A stretch of DNA of 64,000 nt from Gadus chalcogrammus. Its lineage: Eukaryota > Chordata > Actinopteri > Gadiformes > Gadidae. This document shows positions 1 to 25,595 of the stretch, piece by piece. The stretch spans positions 10,497,824 to 10,561,823 of the forward strand of contig NC_079424.1 in assembly GCF_026213295.1 (NCBI RefSeq), in the 5' to 3' direction. Made by a program: the position numbers and the translations under genes. A model generated the notes under the pieces. That model saw only the letters and a program-made list of their open reading frames with translations, had not been told where the DNA came from and ran no database searches. Each line of letters starts with the position of its first letter. Position 1 is the stretch's first letter.

Positions 1-14
1 TCTAAGAGTCTTAC

Positions 15-3000
15 CGGATCTTTCATTCCCTTCCCTTGCTTGCCCAGTCCATCTCCACGCTTCCAGCCCATCTTCTCCAACATCTTCCGGCCTTTATTGA
101 CATCACTGATTTCCCTTTAAAAGCCAAATGTTTACAAAAAACAGAATGATTGAATTCCCATTGCCTCAGGTTTTGGGCCACAGATACAGATGAAGTCATA
201 AAAGAGAAGCTTGCGTACACGTGGACCGAGGCCGGCGCGTCGTCCCTCTGGAAGGTGCCGTCGCTGCCCACCGTCTGCCTGCGGCTCTCGGCCCGGTCCT
301 GGTACCGGGGGTTCTTCAGGGCCTTGGCCTCCTCAAACTCACTGCTCTGTATACAGGAGAGACCACGGTGCACAGTGGTGAATGGATTGTCGATGGCGCG
401 ACAGTAAGGCTATGTCAACGTGGCATTTGCTGTAGGATTGCACTGACCTTGAGGCCATATTTAGCCTTCATTTGCCGCAACTCCTTCTGTCGCAGGACTT
501 CCTTCTCCTCTTTGATTGGGCCGATGGGAACTTTGGAACGCAAAACACGCATCCGAGCCAAAATGACTCTTTAGTTAATTCGCCTACCTCAAATCAGTGC
601 AGATAATCAGTACACAGTCTTCACATTAAACATGACACTGACTGTAAACTAACACATACTCTGTAACTACAACTAAACAAAAAACAACTTAAACTCATCT
701 GTCATCATCTGCATACATCTAACGGACAAAGTGACTTTATATCACACTAAAGAGCAGGTAGGGGTTATGCATTTTGCTCAAGGATGCCTTCCGGAAGCCT
801 GCAGACATTGGGGATTGAACCTAGTACATTTCCAGTGGGATCCAGACATCCCCTTCATTATCATATTACCCTTTGTTTTACTGAAAGGAGCTATGGATGT
901 AGAGCAGTGTGGAGGAGCAGGAGATACGACGAGAGCTGCAGCCCTGATGCTGGTGTCTTACCTGGCGTCACCGCCCTCTTGTGCTTGCTGAGGTGGGCCA
1001 TCACCTGGCCAGGCTCACAGCCGTCGCAGGTGTCAGTCCCAGAGTGGATGTGGAAGGACAGCACCGTCTCCCCCATCTTCACCTCGTCCCCGTGCGTCAG
1101 CGCACAGGGCTCGCACTTTATCTTTGGCTGGGATTTATTTAGGCAAAAGGTTAGTGCAAAGACCCATGGCATTATTTATATGCATTTGTATAATGTGGAA
1201 CATGGATCAACAGCAGGGCTTTCTTGTGGACTGACCTGCAGGATTCGGTTCCCGTTGAGCACGGTTCCGTTCTGGCTGCCCTGGTCCACCAGCATGTAGC
1301 ATTGTTGGTCTTGGTCAAAGTAGACCACAGCGTGGCACTGGAACCACAGAAGTAAAACAGCCACATTACCACCAGGCAGATTACACACCCCACACTTCAG
1401 AGGAAGGTTGAACTGTGTAGGATACCTTGCTGACTCCCATCTCGGCTATTCGTATCGCATGGTCCATATCCTTCTCTCTGCAACGGAAAATGAATATTTG
1501 CATTAAGGGGCGAGGTCTTGATTGACATCCTGATGACCATTCTTATTGAATCATGGATTAAGGTTGTGTATGTTGCCCTTCTGTCTGGAACTGGATTGCC
1601 CTGTATTGGTAGCAAAGCCAGCCTGTAGCTCACAAGCACAGCCCCAGTCTCGAACTAGTCTGGAACCAGCCAGACCCTGGCAGCTATGCTCCAAACAAGA
1701 TAACTTGCATGATCAGCAAACCCCAGCGAGTGATGAAGATATCACGAATTTCTGAAGTGCCGCTTTGGACAATGGATTTATCAATATAATATTTATTCTG
1801 CTCTGGAATTTGTTTTATCTGAACGCATGACGTTTATACATTAATGAGAACGTTCACTTTGAGTAGTGGTAATGTTTGCTTATGGTGTTTACTTTGCAAA
1901 TATGTCACACAGGATTGATGCTCATCAAATCAGCTGCAGAATAAGGTTGACTGACTGTGGCCCTCACAAACACTGAGGTCGTCAAGACTTTCTAGACCTA
2001 AAGAGCTAAGAGAATATGGGCTGGCTGTGTGAGACTACTGTATTGCGGTCACCCACCTGCCGATGGTGGCTTGGGCGTCTGCTGTGATGATGAAGAGCGT
2101 GCCCACCTGGAGCACCGGGGACCTCACCACAGTCACCCTCACACAAGGTGGCCAGATGTCTGTTTTTGCTAAAGGGGCACAAAACAAGATCATGATCAAC
2201 ACCTGGAACGTTTACTCTTCAGATGGTTGTGCATATCAAGAGGGATGCTAACGGAGTAAGCGCTTATTCCCTGTTTACATCAAGAAAGAGAAACGTTAAT
2301 AAAATAACTGTTAAACTAATAACCACGTTCAACAGAGCTGATATTGTGTATGAGTGTGTGTATGGTCTGTTAAACGCCCTGATCTGATCTTCAGCCCCAA
2401 TCTCTCACCTTCTTGGCCCTCGGCCTCCATGTCCGACTCGGCCTCGCCCCCCGCGGGGGAGGACGATGACGACGGGGAGGGGCTAGTCTCCCTCTCTCCC
2501 TCCGTCTCGGTGAGCTCGCCCTCTTCAGGCTCGCTGTCTCCGTCCGAGTCGTCGCTGTCCGAGCCTCGGCTCTTCTTGCTCTTCTTGCTCTTCTTACTCT
2601 TCTTGCTCTTCTTTTTGCTCGCCTTGTGTTTCTCCGACTTGGACTTCTTCCTCTTCTTCCGGGCGCTGCCCTCGTCGTCCGAGCGGGAGCGGGAGCCGCT
2701 CTTCTGCTTCTTCCTCTTCGCGGCGGGCCTCTTCCTCTCCTGCCGGGACCTCGAGGAGTCTTTCCGGCGCGGGGATATGTCGGGGCTGGAAGACTGCGGC
2801 CGTGGTTTCCGTGGGGCGGCGCTCCGCTTGGTCGGCCGCCGCTCCACCCACTCGTCTTCCTCCTCTAGCTTGATGCCCTCGTACGACGGCTCCTGCCCCC
2901 ACACAGCCACCAACACCCCCGAGGTTACCATCTCCGTTAAGCCGCCACGGACGGGGGACGACAAGCTGGCTTCTCTAATGCGTCTCTACGAAACGTCTGC

Positions 3001-5284
3001 CTCTCAATGGTCTCAGTGGTCAAACGAAGCGTGTCGTGGTCCACCGTTGTGTAAAATAAATTCCCCGAGATTTGTGATCGATTGTTATTGCGTAACAATA
3101 TGTTGAAATCATTTGTAATGTGTAATAATGTAGTAACTGACTTCTGTGGTTGTTGATGTTTTTACCAGGTGCACAATGTAGTGTAGTGTGACACTACCGT
3201 TTAAACCTATTATTCTCTAACACATTCTTTGATTATTAAATTGAATGTGTACCTTTGTATGATGCAGTGTTCCCGTAAGAAGAAATCTTCATATTAGCCA
3301 ATGAGCTAGTCAACTCTTGCACCTGGGTGAAGAGGAATAGTGGTTTAGCTATTAAGCAGTTTCCAACCCAAACTCTGAGTCTATAGGACCCAAGCTTGAT
3401 CATTTGAAGACTGAGACCAAAAAAAGAAGGACCACATGCCCCTTAATAAAAAAAAGAACTTTGAAACAAAAGCCAGCTGTCGTCCAATTTTGCAGAACAA
3501 AAAAACAAGAATACAGAGAAACATACAACACAATTGTTAATGTTGGATTTTAAGCCAGTGATTCAGAACTGTTAAAAGACAGATGTGTGCCTTTTTGAAA
3601 AGTAGTGCACACCCCTGAACCGTTATTGACCCACCAGGCTCTGATGCTGTTGTATAAGTAAGCATTATGTCCCCCCTTTGTCTGCATACCTTGTGATTCG
3701 GCTGAGAGGCTTTCTTGGTGCCCTTCTTGGACGTCTTCCCTTTCCTCTCTGCAGCCTTATGGTCTTGGCCTGGCTCTGCATCAGTGTGTGCAGGCAACAC
3801 CTCTATCTTCGAATGGAACTGGTAGCGCCCACTCTCTGCGTCGTAGCAGTAGTAGATGCCCGTGTTGTTATCGTAGTACAGCTGACTAGCCTGAGGGAGA
3901 GAAAATATTGGCCTAGTTTACATTGTAGTGAAAACATATTTTAGATGCTTGCTATGGAACAGGCACCTAAAAAAATCAGCAGAAATACAAATCACTCTCA
4001 ATAACTATTTATTTTTATATTTGTATTTTATAACTATTAGTACTGTCATACACACTAAGTGCACCCCTTCTGAGAGGCATGAAACTTTGGAATGTATGGG
4101 ATGCAAAATCATAAGATACCAGTGAGCGTTGCATAAAAGCCAAGGATTTTCAGCCATCTACTCAAGAAAGTCTCAAATGTAGAACAATAATACTGAATGT
4201 GTAACCAACCGAGTCGTAGTAGAACTTCGTGCTGTGGTCGTAGTACATGCCGGTGGTCTCGTCAAACACGAAGCCCGTCTGGGTCATGGCCTGCTCAGCA
4301 GTAGCCCTCAGCATGTCTGCTATGGAGCCCTCCTCGCCATCCTGAGAAGGAAGGAATAAAAGCAGTTTTAGGGAATAACGGCAACCCTTCAAATAATTAT
4401 GATACGGATATTCACTGTTTGTGATGCAGCTTCCGTAATCATCTAGCTATGTGATTTGAATGTGCAACAGCTATTTCAAAGGGTGGGTTCTGTATTAAAG
4501 TGTCTCCTAAAATACTTGTACTGTATTTTATTGTATATAATAATAATTTCATAAATATATTACGATCAAACGCCTTGTCTAAAACAACCTACCTCTGTCT
4601 TTGGTGCGGTGTGAGTGTCTGGCTGAACAGTCACTTCTGGGACAGCCTCGGAGGCAGCTGGAACCACTGGGGCCTCGTTGGCCTCAGGCGGGTCCTGTCC
4701 CACTGTGGCCGTAGGACCCTGAACAACAGTAGCCTCTGTGTTCTCATAGCTGTTCCCATAGTAGTAATTGTAATAATCTGTAAAGATGAATTCCAAGACA
4801 AATTAGTATTGTCAAGATTCCGTCCGTTAGTTCAATGCTACTAATTATGATGACCACAACAAACAAAGAATCACATACACACCTGTTTCAGACCAGGTGT
4901 ACTCTTCTGTCTGAGTTTCACAGTCTATTCTGTCTTTGTCTTTCTTCTTTCTCTGGTGAATCTCTGCGCTCAGCTGGTCAACCTATTAATAAAGAAGACC
5001 AGGATGCAAAACATTCTTGCGTCAGGAAATTACATTCACTGTGATGATCACCTTAACTGACCATTAATCGTTTCCTACGTTATGCGCTCTACCTGTTTCC
5101 TCAGGTCTTCGTTGTAGTTGTCTGTGTTTTTCTGCAGTCTTTCAGAGTGACTCAGTTGTTTTTGTAACTTTGCCAACTCAGCTCTGCAATCGTGAAGTTC
5201 TTGCTTTAGGAATTCTACTTTCAGTTGAAGCTCAGCAACACCTGACTCGTTGTCTCTTTCCACGTTGTTTTCGGGGGTCTCCAT
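15..5284 (-). CDS. aggf1: Angiogenic factor with G-patch and FHA domains 1 (3' end outside window)
   Basis: Thirteen coding exons on the minus strand, in transcript order: 5093-5284, 4883-4982, 4593-4777, 4210-4341, 3690-3890, 2409-2892, 2057-2159, 1426-1477, 1236-1337, 962-1127, 448-530, 219-346, 15-114. Phase is kept throughout, giving 676 residues so far. The start is the ATG at 5284, opening METPENN. Residues about 1-80 form a heptad-rich coiled coil. Residues about 180-231 are the OCRE aromatic repeats (TGMYYDHSTKFYYDS, then NNTGIYYCYDAESGRYQF). Residues 271-431 are a Lys/Ser-rich then acidic low-complexity tract with repeated SKK. Residues about 440-530 are the FHA domain (TIGREKDMDHAIRI, VDQGSQNGTVLNGN). 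The last exon begins the G-patch (GRKMLEKMGWKRGDGLGKQG), and the rest lies left of the window. Family knowledge: AGGF1 is a nuclear/secreted protein linked to vascular development and splicing. Domain order and near-identity across the FHA and G-patch make the call firm. Confidence 0.95.
3244..3385. repeat. Copy 1 of a 142-base dispersed direct repeat
   Basis: This stretch of an aggf1 intron is nearly identical, in the same orientation, to 5981-6121 upstream of aggf1. Both run from AATGTGTACCTTTG to CTGAGTCTATA with only a few differences. No coding potential or terminal inverted repeats were seen, and I do not recognise the family. Confidence 0.8.
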
Positions 5285-5699
5285 TATTACGACTAGGACA
5301 GATTATGGACACACATGGCAAATTGTGAGCCTTTCTCCATTGTAAGCTTTCAGAACCAGCACAACAGGCCAAAACTTTTATTACAAAGACAAAGAGGGGG
5401 AAAATTCAAATCAAGCAATCAATTCAAGCAGATAATACATCTGAACTATATACGATTATACTAAAATACAAGACAGCTCATGTTATTACAACCGCTGCTC
5501 CTGGTATGGGTCTGTAACGATGGTCTTACCATTGATTACCTCCACTCCGTTTTACTCTGCTCATCAGTAAATCTTCATTCAGCCCCCGTTGAAAATGAAC
5601 CTGCAAGTTGAAAATAAACATCGTGTAACCATCTTGCACGTTCGATACATCCTGGTACAAGTTTTGAGGATAATTAGACAGTTACACTTATAACAGGTG

Positions 5700-5765
5700 A
5701 TTTTTTTACAGTCCGTCGTTTTCATGACCGCCATTTTCTGGCTAACTACGTCATTAAGTTAGTTC
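5700..5765 (-). promoter_or_regulatory. Candidate aggf1 promoter with YY1-type and CRE-like motifs
   Basis: About 440 bases upstream of the aggf1 start codon, the minus strand reads AAAATGGCGGTC (5725-5736), a good match to the YY1 motif of TATA-less housekeeping promoters. Just upstream is a CRE-like TGACGTA (5747-5753). No TATA box is evident. A non-coding first exon may lie between here and 5285, but its borders could not be fixed. Confidence 0.4.
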
Positions 5766-7206
5766 TTCTTCCTCCCGGGTATAGTTGTGTAGATTCAGTC
5801 ATTACTGCCTCCCAGTGGCAGATTCTCTATCCTGCGTCTCCTACTCTGAATATTTATTTGAGCTAAATTCCAATACACATAAATGGACATTTATGTATAT
5901 TTTCACAGTTAATACTACAAAACTACTCTGCGAAGGTGCAAAGTGTGTCTTTAAATGTAAGTACATACAGGTATTTAGCCAATGTGTACCTTTGTATGAT
6001 GCAGTGTTCCCATAAGAAGAAATCTTCATATTAGCCAATGAGCTAGTCAACTCTTGCACCTGGGTGAAGAGGAATAGTGGTTTAGCTATTAAGCAGTTTC
6101 CAACCCAACTCTGAGTCTATAAAATATAGGCTTTCAAAAAGTTTCTATTGTAATTAATGATTTGCAACTTTATGTAGCCTACATGTAAGGACAAAAAAGA
6201 GTCTGCATGCTATATCATTGTTACATAGCTTACTCCATGTCGTTTTCTACGCCATAGAATAATGAACTAGAAGCTACAATACTATTTCTACAGTGCTGTC
6301 CCTACTGGCCTGAAGGCCCTTTGGTAATATCCTCACAACTTCCTCCAATTGATTGTCTGCCAAGGTTATGGCCATATCTGTTAGTTATTCTTTTTTAATT
6401 ATTTTATAGCATTTTTCTGTTGAGCCTTTCTTATTCATATCCTTCCAATGTGATTGGGGCTAGTTTTCCTTGAAAACGTTGGTTATGTAAAATAACACAA
6501 TGTAATACATTCTGATACCACTAGATAGAGCCGGCAACCCTTCCAACTCATCCATAACTATTAACACTCACAGCCACAGCATTCAACCTTTCAAACAATG
6601 TTCAGAGAGGGGTGGCCAGTTGATTCAGTAAGACAAATCTCATGTCTTTGCCTATTTCTGGCAATACTAAAATAGCTGTTATTTAACCATTCAGCCGGAG
6701 TGTTGTCAAGTATTTTATTCTCTAACACAGTTACTCAGGTGGATATGCTATGCTGTTGATTTATTGCCATCAGCACATTTGTTGTCTTAACATTTACGTT
6801 TCAATCCAATGAGCTGTGCTGTTAATGGCTATTATTTCAGAGCTGCTGTGCTAAATAAATCTATTTAGAGTAAGTATAACACCGTGTCACCATTGTGTCA
6901 GTTGAAATCTAAGCTGCCAAGAAATATAGGTGCTCACGTAATGTGTAGGCCGCTATAAACCTGTGAAGCTAAACTAAGAAAAGTGATTGTTTTCCCTCTT
7001 TTTTTTGTCAGGTTCCAGTTTCTTCTTCCTGGTGAATTTTCTGTTCTGTTTCTGTTATCTAACATCTATCAGCTTCCCCTTCTGTTTGAAATTCGAGCTC
7101 TCCATGTTTAGTTCTGGTTTGGTCACACAATGGAACGGCAAACGCAAATGTACTGCTGGGGTGTTGGTGATAAGAAAGGGAAGAGGTGCTCTCTCCTGTA
7201 TGGAGA

Positions 7207-7252
<46 letters not shown>

Positions 7253-9391
7253 CATACAATGACCCCAGAGACACATGCATATGCTATTAATCACACCTGC
7301 TGCATTGTACCACGCACCCTAAATGTAGTGACTACTGCCTGCTTCATGTTTATACTGAGCAGCAAAAGGTCAATACCAGAGCCCCATAAGTCGGTTGGCG
7401 GATTTATCAGAGATACATCGGTATCGGCGTATGTGTTGGCTGATATGAAAACTTTAGAAATGTTGTCGATTTCTGAATGTAATTACCTCTTATAAATCCT
7501 CTACTCTGGTGGTTGAACCTCTAGTCTAAACGCTTTGACTGAGCACATCCATGTTAAACTGATAACACTAACAGTTTGACATCATGTTCTGTGTGAAAGT
7601 TAGAAGCCCCTCCCAATACAGGTATTGGTTCCTTTAGCTCTGGGTATTAATACGATGTTGCTGTGACCCAAGGAGGTGCTCAACCCCCAGGATATCAAGA
7701 TATATATATATTTAGAATATAAGTAGATATGTGAGTCCTTTGCTCCCTCATATTGGTATCGGCATCTCCCCCAAAAATCCAGTATCGGTCGGGCTTTAGA
7801 AACATTTCCCATTTGAAAGTCTGAGTGTTGTGTTGCTATGATGCTCGTTATGTTATATTGCTGCCAATGACCGCCTAGACTCCTGGCTGACAGTAGTAAT
7901 GCAGACTCCTACTAACAGTGACCCCATTGAAACAAGGCCCACAGTCTTATTAAAGGGAATCCATTGAGCTATCTTTCACTTAGAACACAGACTCTTTGCT
8001 AATTCAGCGTTTCTAGCGATTAGCATAATTTGTTTAGTTGGTGTAGTATTTGGCTATTCCCTAAACAAAGAGACTCAGATTGAGCATGTCGGCATAGGTG
8101 AAAGTAATTTCCACCCTTCGGTTGCTTGTGACTACTGTGGTACTGTGGCTGGGTTTTCTCTGACACTCTGAAAAATTGTTGAAACCGGGCGTTGCAACGT
8201 CTCATATCGCTGAAACATCTGCAAATAAGACAGTAAACACAGGGGGTAGATCCAGGGAGCCCCCTCATCTTTTATTACATCTAAACTACGAGCAGCCCAA
8301 TATATCAGTGGTAAAGGCCCCAAGCTCCACCAAAACCCACACGGCACATGACAAGAGAGGGCCTCCGCCCTCATCTTCTGCTCCATGATGTGGAACATCT
8401 GAGCCAGACTGGAGCCCACGTGTCTCCCTGCAAACAATATAAAATAACCCACATGCTGCTATGTGTTATTATGTGCTAATGTAGCATGATGAATCATGTA
8501 GGGTAGGCGAAGGTTTGGTCATGTGCTACAGAGGCGTAATGGAAGAGCCTTGCTGTCTTGGTAATTATGGAATGTCTTATTGGTCATGGGGGGGAGGCTA
8601 ATTCTGGTAGGACGAGAGCTCTGTCCATATGAATGTCTTTTATTTGGATATATAATTTGGACTTCCTTGACTTCCCATTCAGTTCCTGTTCATCTTTAGA
8701 GGCTTCACTATAACGTTAGTGTGAGTCTTTAAGTGGCATGTAGTGTTTTTGATCGATTGTCTCTCATTTACCATGGATGTTGACTCATAGCAGATACTTC
8801 ACGTCAGGTGGCTTTTTTGGTGGCTATGCCACAGAACCAGTTCCCCAGGTCTGATATGCATGCCACTGAACCAGCAGCGAGAGCAACACAGTTAACAGTT
8901 AAACAGCCTGGGGGTTGGGGTTGGGGGGGAGAGAGTGTTAAGATCCGGCCCCACATTCCTAACCGCTCTCGGGGTAGTAAAAACCTGGAGCTCCCCCAGT
9001 AAAGCCTCCCTCCTCCCTCAACCCTCCACCCTCCTTCGTCCCTCCACTGTTTGTTTTCTCCCTCTCTCCCTTCCTCGCTTGCTTCAGATTGCAAGAGCCT
9101 CCACGGCTGGAACATACCATTCCTCAAACCACAGTGGGGGGAATCTAGCGGGGCTCATTCCAGGCTGAGGCACAGCCTCTCAAGAGACACAGGCTTTCTG
9201 CCTCCCCCGTGGTCTCCCTCACAGTGGACCAGTCCGGGGAGTTTAGCAGGAGGGGCTGGGAGATGCTCAGAGAGAGAGAAAGAGTTGTGCTTTTGGAAGC
9301 CAGCTGATCAGTGCTGTGGTTTTCTGCCACAGAGGCAGCGAGAGAGAGGAAACGTGACCAGAAAAGAAAGGAGGTCCTTCAGAGAGAGAGC

Positions 9392-9424
<33 letters not shown>

Positions 9425-9696
9425 CAGTCAAAGTCTTTGTCATTTCAAGAAGGCATCCATAACCTGAAGACGAGAAGAAAAACATATTTTAGGAGGGAAA
9501 TGCTGTCTGAGAGCCAAGAGGAGGCAGCGCTGTGAGAGAAGCTCGCTGTGGAGGATGTGAAGAACCTTAACATGCTGGCCGTTTCGAGGGGGGAAGGAAG
9601 TACACAGGAAAACAACACGCCAGGGCTGTGAACCAATCAGGCGTGATTCACACGAACCGACGACGAGGAGTAGAGCGCGAGGACAGAAGAGAAGAC
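5766..9696. other. Spacer between aggf1 and tacc1
   Basis: This is the space between two divergently transcribed genes. It holds copy 2 of the 142-base repeat, a (CA)n tract at about 7207-7249, and mostly AT-rich unique-looking sequence. From about 8900 the sequence becomes GC- and purine-richer, with GA-rich blocks at 9260-9430. That part is plausibly the tacc1 promoter and 5' UTR, but no start site can be fixed. No conserved open reading frame was found. Confidence 0.5.
5981..6121. repeat. Copy 2 of the 142-base dispersed direct repeat
   Basis: Second copy of the repeat at 3244-3385, in the same orientation, about 700 bases upstream of the aggf1 start codon. The two copies differ by a few substitutions and a one-base indel, which implies a recent duplication or a young repeat family. 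Confidence 0.8.
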
Positions 9697-21069
<11,373 letters not shown>

Positions 21070-22995
21070 AGGGCATTGGATCAAGCCAGGATCCCCAGAC
21101 CATTTTCTCTTCCACCTGGCATGTAAATAGTACACAAGCACGCATTGGCACAAAATATTTTCCGTTTGGAGAAAGAAATTGTATACCTTTTTTTTTTTGC
21201 TTCAATAAATACGAGATGGCAATATCAAAGCTGAAGATACACATTTTCTGTCAGCGTTTACAAAGGCAAATGGTGTCATATCATTGTCTTTATCATAGAC
21301 ATATATTTTTTAATAAGTACTATTGAGACACGTGTTGTTTACTTACTCCACGTTTTGTGTGAGACCTATAGGTCTATAACATAGATGGGGTCAGGCTAAC
21401 AGAGATCTAGTGTTCTGGCATCTTCTGGCAGGACGAAAAGCAGAAAAATACATGGACAACTTCCATGTGGCCATGCAATCATTTCTATTCAAGAATACTT
21501 TTGATGTTCAAATCCTAAATTATCAATACACAATACACTCTGTTTAATCACATCCCATTTTAACTTAATCCTCCTTAATCAAGCAGGAGGAATGAGGATT
21601 AAATGTGTCTTTTAGATGCAATCCGTTTTTTGGCAGAATAAACTCTTATTGACCCCCTTCTTAGGCCAGTCTAAAGGCTAAATGTGGACAAAATTACAGA
21701 AAGAAAACCCACACACGCCCACTGAGCAATTGGATCCCATTTTATACTACATGTATCATTAAAAATAACATTTAAATGTATGTGGGAGAGATGTGTGCAA
21801 TATGTCTTCATAAGTCGACAAAAATAATAAGTATGTCATACTGGGAGGCAGCCTAGACTGATTAACTTATTTTTGGTCTATAGTGTAATTTGTAAAGTTG
21901 ATGATATCATATTTCACAGGGAAGGATTAGCTAGTATAAAGTATATATAAACCGACCACAGTATGTTATGCTTGTACACTTTTTTTCATCTTGAATTATT
22001 GTTTTTTGACTTCCTTTCTAAGTGCAAATATGCAAGTGCTATTTATGTCTTGGCACATAGTATTATTTGTGCTACTATTTGTATTGTATCAAAAGTGAAA
22101 TTCTCCACAATCAAGTAAATAATTTGCCTTTTGGATTCTACCTGACAATTCTGCATTGCTAGATACATACAAACATACATGATATGGCCCTACATTTGTA
22201 TAAATATTTTAATTGTTTAATGGAGCACCTAAAAAGACATACCTACACAGATCATCAGTTATATTGTTGCATATTCATTTTGCATGATTTGAAGTGTATT
22301 TAGGTATAAAAGAAACATGTCTTTTATAAACCAGCAACCTTTTTGAGATAAAAACTCTATATTGTCTAAAATGAAGGTATTTTTTTTCTTTTTCTGTAAA
22401 ACTAACTGTTGCTAATGTGCCTTTTGTTTTGTTTTTGTTTTCTGTGAAGAAAACTTGTGCCAATCTCTTTGCCAACTTTGGTTCTGAATCTGATGCCAAC
22501 GTTCCACTCACAAACTATCCAGCACAAAGTAGAGAGTTGTTAGGACATTGAATAACTGCACTTTTAGATTTCAAAGCAGGGTTATACTGGTTCATCAAAA
22601 GACCATGTGAATATATATTTTTTCAGATTCCACCAAGTTATGTCCTGGTCTAATCTCAATGTTACAGCACAAGGGTTGGGTCAATTAAGGAACTGTTTAT
22701 AACTTAAATTAAGGTGTGTTCATGGATCAAAACAATCAACTGCCAAATGCTGTTGCAAAATCACATTGGTTTCAATATGCGTGTTATCCTATCGTGTCAG
22801 CTTTGCATTTGTTTAAAGGTGCTTTTGAAATGGGAAAAAAACATTGTGACAGTACAATTTGTGTATATTTTATACTAAAATGATATGCATTTTTGTCTTT
22901 AATGTTTATAAAATGCCAGAAGTGAATACGCCAGATTGTATGTTAACCGTTTATATTTTGTGCATAAAGCATTCCTAAATAAATGTTGAAGGTAT
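21070..22995 (+). other. tacc1 3' UTR with two candidate poly(A) signals
   Basis: After the stop codon, AATAAA occurs at 21204-21209, giving a UTR of about 150 bases. Another AATAAA at 22978-22983 would give a UTR of about 1.9 kb. The stretch between is AT-rich without coding potential. Alternative polyadenylation is an inference; long 3' UTRs are usual for TACC1. Confidence 0.5.
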
Positions 22996-23049
22996 AAATG
23001 CTGCTTGCCAGTTTGATTGAATGGTACAACTTGTATTTCTGCATCGCTA

Positions 23050-23228
<179 letters not shown>

Positions 23229-24931
23229 AGCATTAATTTAGATTCATCCTGATCGGTGAGGCTTTTCATTGCAACAGACAAAAAGTCCATCGGGTCTATA
23301 TCTTATGACCACTAGGTGGGGTAATAGGATTCCATTGCATGCCAGTCAAAGTGGGAAAGTACCGTGTCAGACCCACAAAATAGTTCTTGATTTGCAGCGT
23401 GATTTAGCACATCATGGTTTTGTATTAAATCATAAAGTTACGTTAATCCACATTGCTGCCAATACTTTTGGGTATGCAGTTCTGACAAGAAGTCTTATGG
23501 CATCTTGACATTTTTTCTTCATTCAAGTAACCTGATTGAAAAAATCTCATTCGCTTCGATCGATCGTTTTAATCAATTGTCTGATTAATTCATTTGAAAG
23601 TTAAGAGCTGCAGTACGTGTAGACGATCACGCACCCTACCATTGTGAAGGTCTACTCACAGTATGCTTACGGTTTTTTCCATCGCCTGCCAAGTCGTTGT
23701 TTTCGTAACCCCTCTTCCGTCGACGTAGGGCGTGGCTAGGATACAGGGACGACTGCTGATTGGTGCATCACTGATTCTACGAGTGGGACTGGCGCTTCGT
23801 GACAACCCCTTAACTATGAGCTTTAACAGATGAGCGCCCAGTGTGTGCAGAAAATCTATTCAAGTGCCTATTTCCAATATCATCCAAGTTACAAAGTAGG
23901 CATTTAAGACGGCTTTTTCTCGTCTGAGGACGGCTACGTGAGGAGCTTACTTCCCATTCTCCGTTTTGCTAAGTAAGTAGTCATAGTCCAACTTTGTATA
24001 ACTTTTGATAATTTATGATTAGGTTCAGTTCTTAAACGCTTGTTGGGGAAAAAAAATGGGCTTCAATTGCATGTATGACATTGGATTACACTTTCCATTT
24101 CCAACTCCGATTTGATGTTTATTGTTTAGATTGTGATACATAAGTCTTGATAATTGCTATCATTTGTACATGTTCATTGTTTCAGTAATTCATTGGTAGA
24201 TGTAGCCAAATCAACTTTATCCATGGGATAAGTCCACTGAGGGAGCTGAACTCCAGAGTAGCATTGGTATCAGATGTGCTTATTGCTAAAACTTTATTAT
24301 GTGGAACAAATAATTAATATAGACATGGTCTTCGCCTTTGCAAAGAAAAATGTATATGATCTGTCGGATTTCAGTTTATATAATGAATTTTATAGTAATA
24401 CGATTATAATAAAGAGTGATTAATGAATCACTCTTTATTATAAGTCTCTGTCTCCAATGGTGAAGTAGAATACATCTAAGAATATATACAGAAAGAGAGG
24501 CAGCTCTAATTCTGTGAAGTCTTGCCTCACTTTCCTCATCCAATACAAGTCCACTGGATTATAAGTGTGCTTCTCTTTCCTCAGAAAGTGCAGTTAAACC
24601 CTGTCAGTTAAACTTGTCCCTAATGACATCATTTTGACCACCTTCTCCCCTCTCTGACTTTGACCACCGGCTATAATTGCTTTCACTTCCTCCCGTCCCC
24701 TCCCCTCTACTCCTCTTCACTGGCCTCATTCCCGCCTCCCCAGAAGTCCTCTCCCGCAGGGGTTTTGGTTCCTGCATGACACTTTTACGGGTTGAAATAT
24801 GGAGGTGAGGAGAACATTCCCCTCCTTTCCTATACTGCCCCTGGGCCCTGGTAGGCCGAGAGATAACAGCAGCCACGTATAGCCCGGACTGCGCCCTTCA
24901 CCAGGATTCCACATTTGTTCTTCGTTAGACT

Positions 24932-24969
<38 letters not shown>

Positions 24970-25522
24970 AAGAGATGGGCGGGGAGAGGGAGAGCGGGAG
25001 AAAGAACAAGAGAGGGAGAGAGATAGAGCACAACAGAGGGAGAGAGAGAGAGAGAGGGAGAGAGAGATAGAGACAATAAGAGAGAGGCAGAGAGGAAACG
25101 AGAGAGAACAAGAGGTGGACGGGAGAGGGAGAGCGAGAGAAAGAACAAGAGAGGGAGAGAGATAGAGCACAACAGAGAGATAGAGCACAACAGAGAGATA
25201 GAGCACAACAGAGGGAGAGAGAGAAACAGAGAGGGAGAAAGAGAGCAAGAGAGGGAGAGGGATAGGGAACAAGAGAGAGATAGAGCACAACAGAGGGAGA
25301 GAGAGAAATAAATAGGGGGAGAGAGAAACAGATAGGGAGAGAGAAACAGAGAGGGAGAGAGAGAAACAGAGAGAGAGCAAGAGTGGGAGAGGGATAGGAA
25401 ACAAGAGAGAGAAAGAAAGAGTAAGAACCCGAGAGCGAGAGAGGAAGAGAAAGAGGTAATGAGAGTTAAGATGTATCTTATTTAACTTCTTATGCTTTGG
25501 CAATGCAAATGTTATACGTTTT

Positions 25523-25595
<73 letters not shown>

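Noticed and set aside
2354..3106. 250-residue plus-strand frame opposite aggf1
   Set aside because: Antisense shadow of the Lys/Ser-rich aggf1 exon 2409-2892; Phe/Leu/Ser runs mirror Lys/Ser codons.
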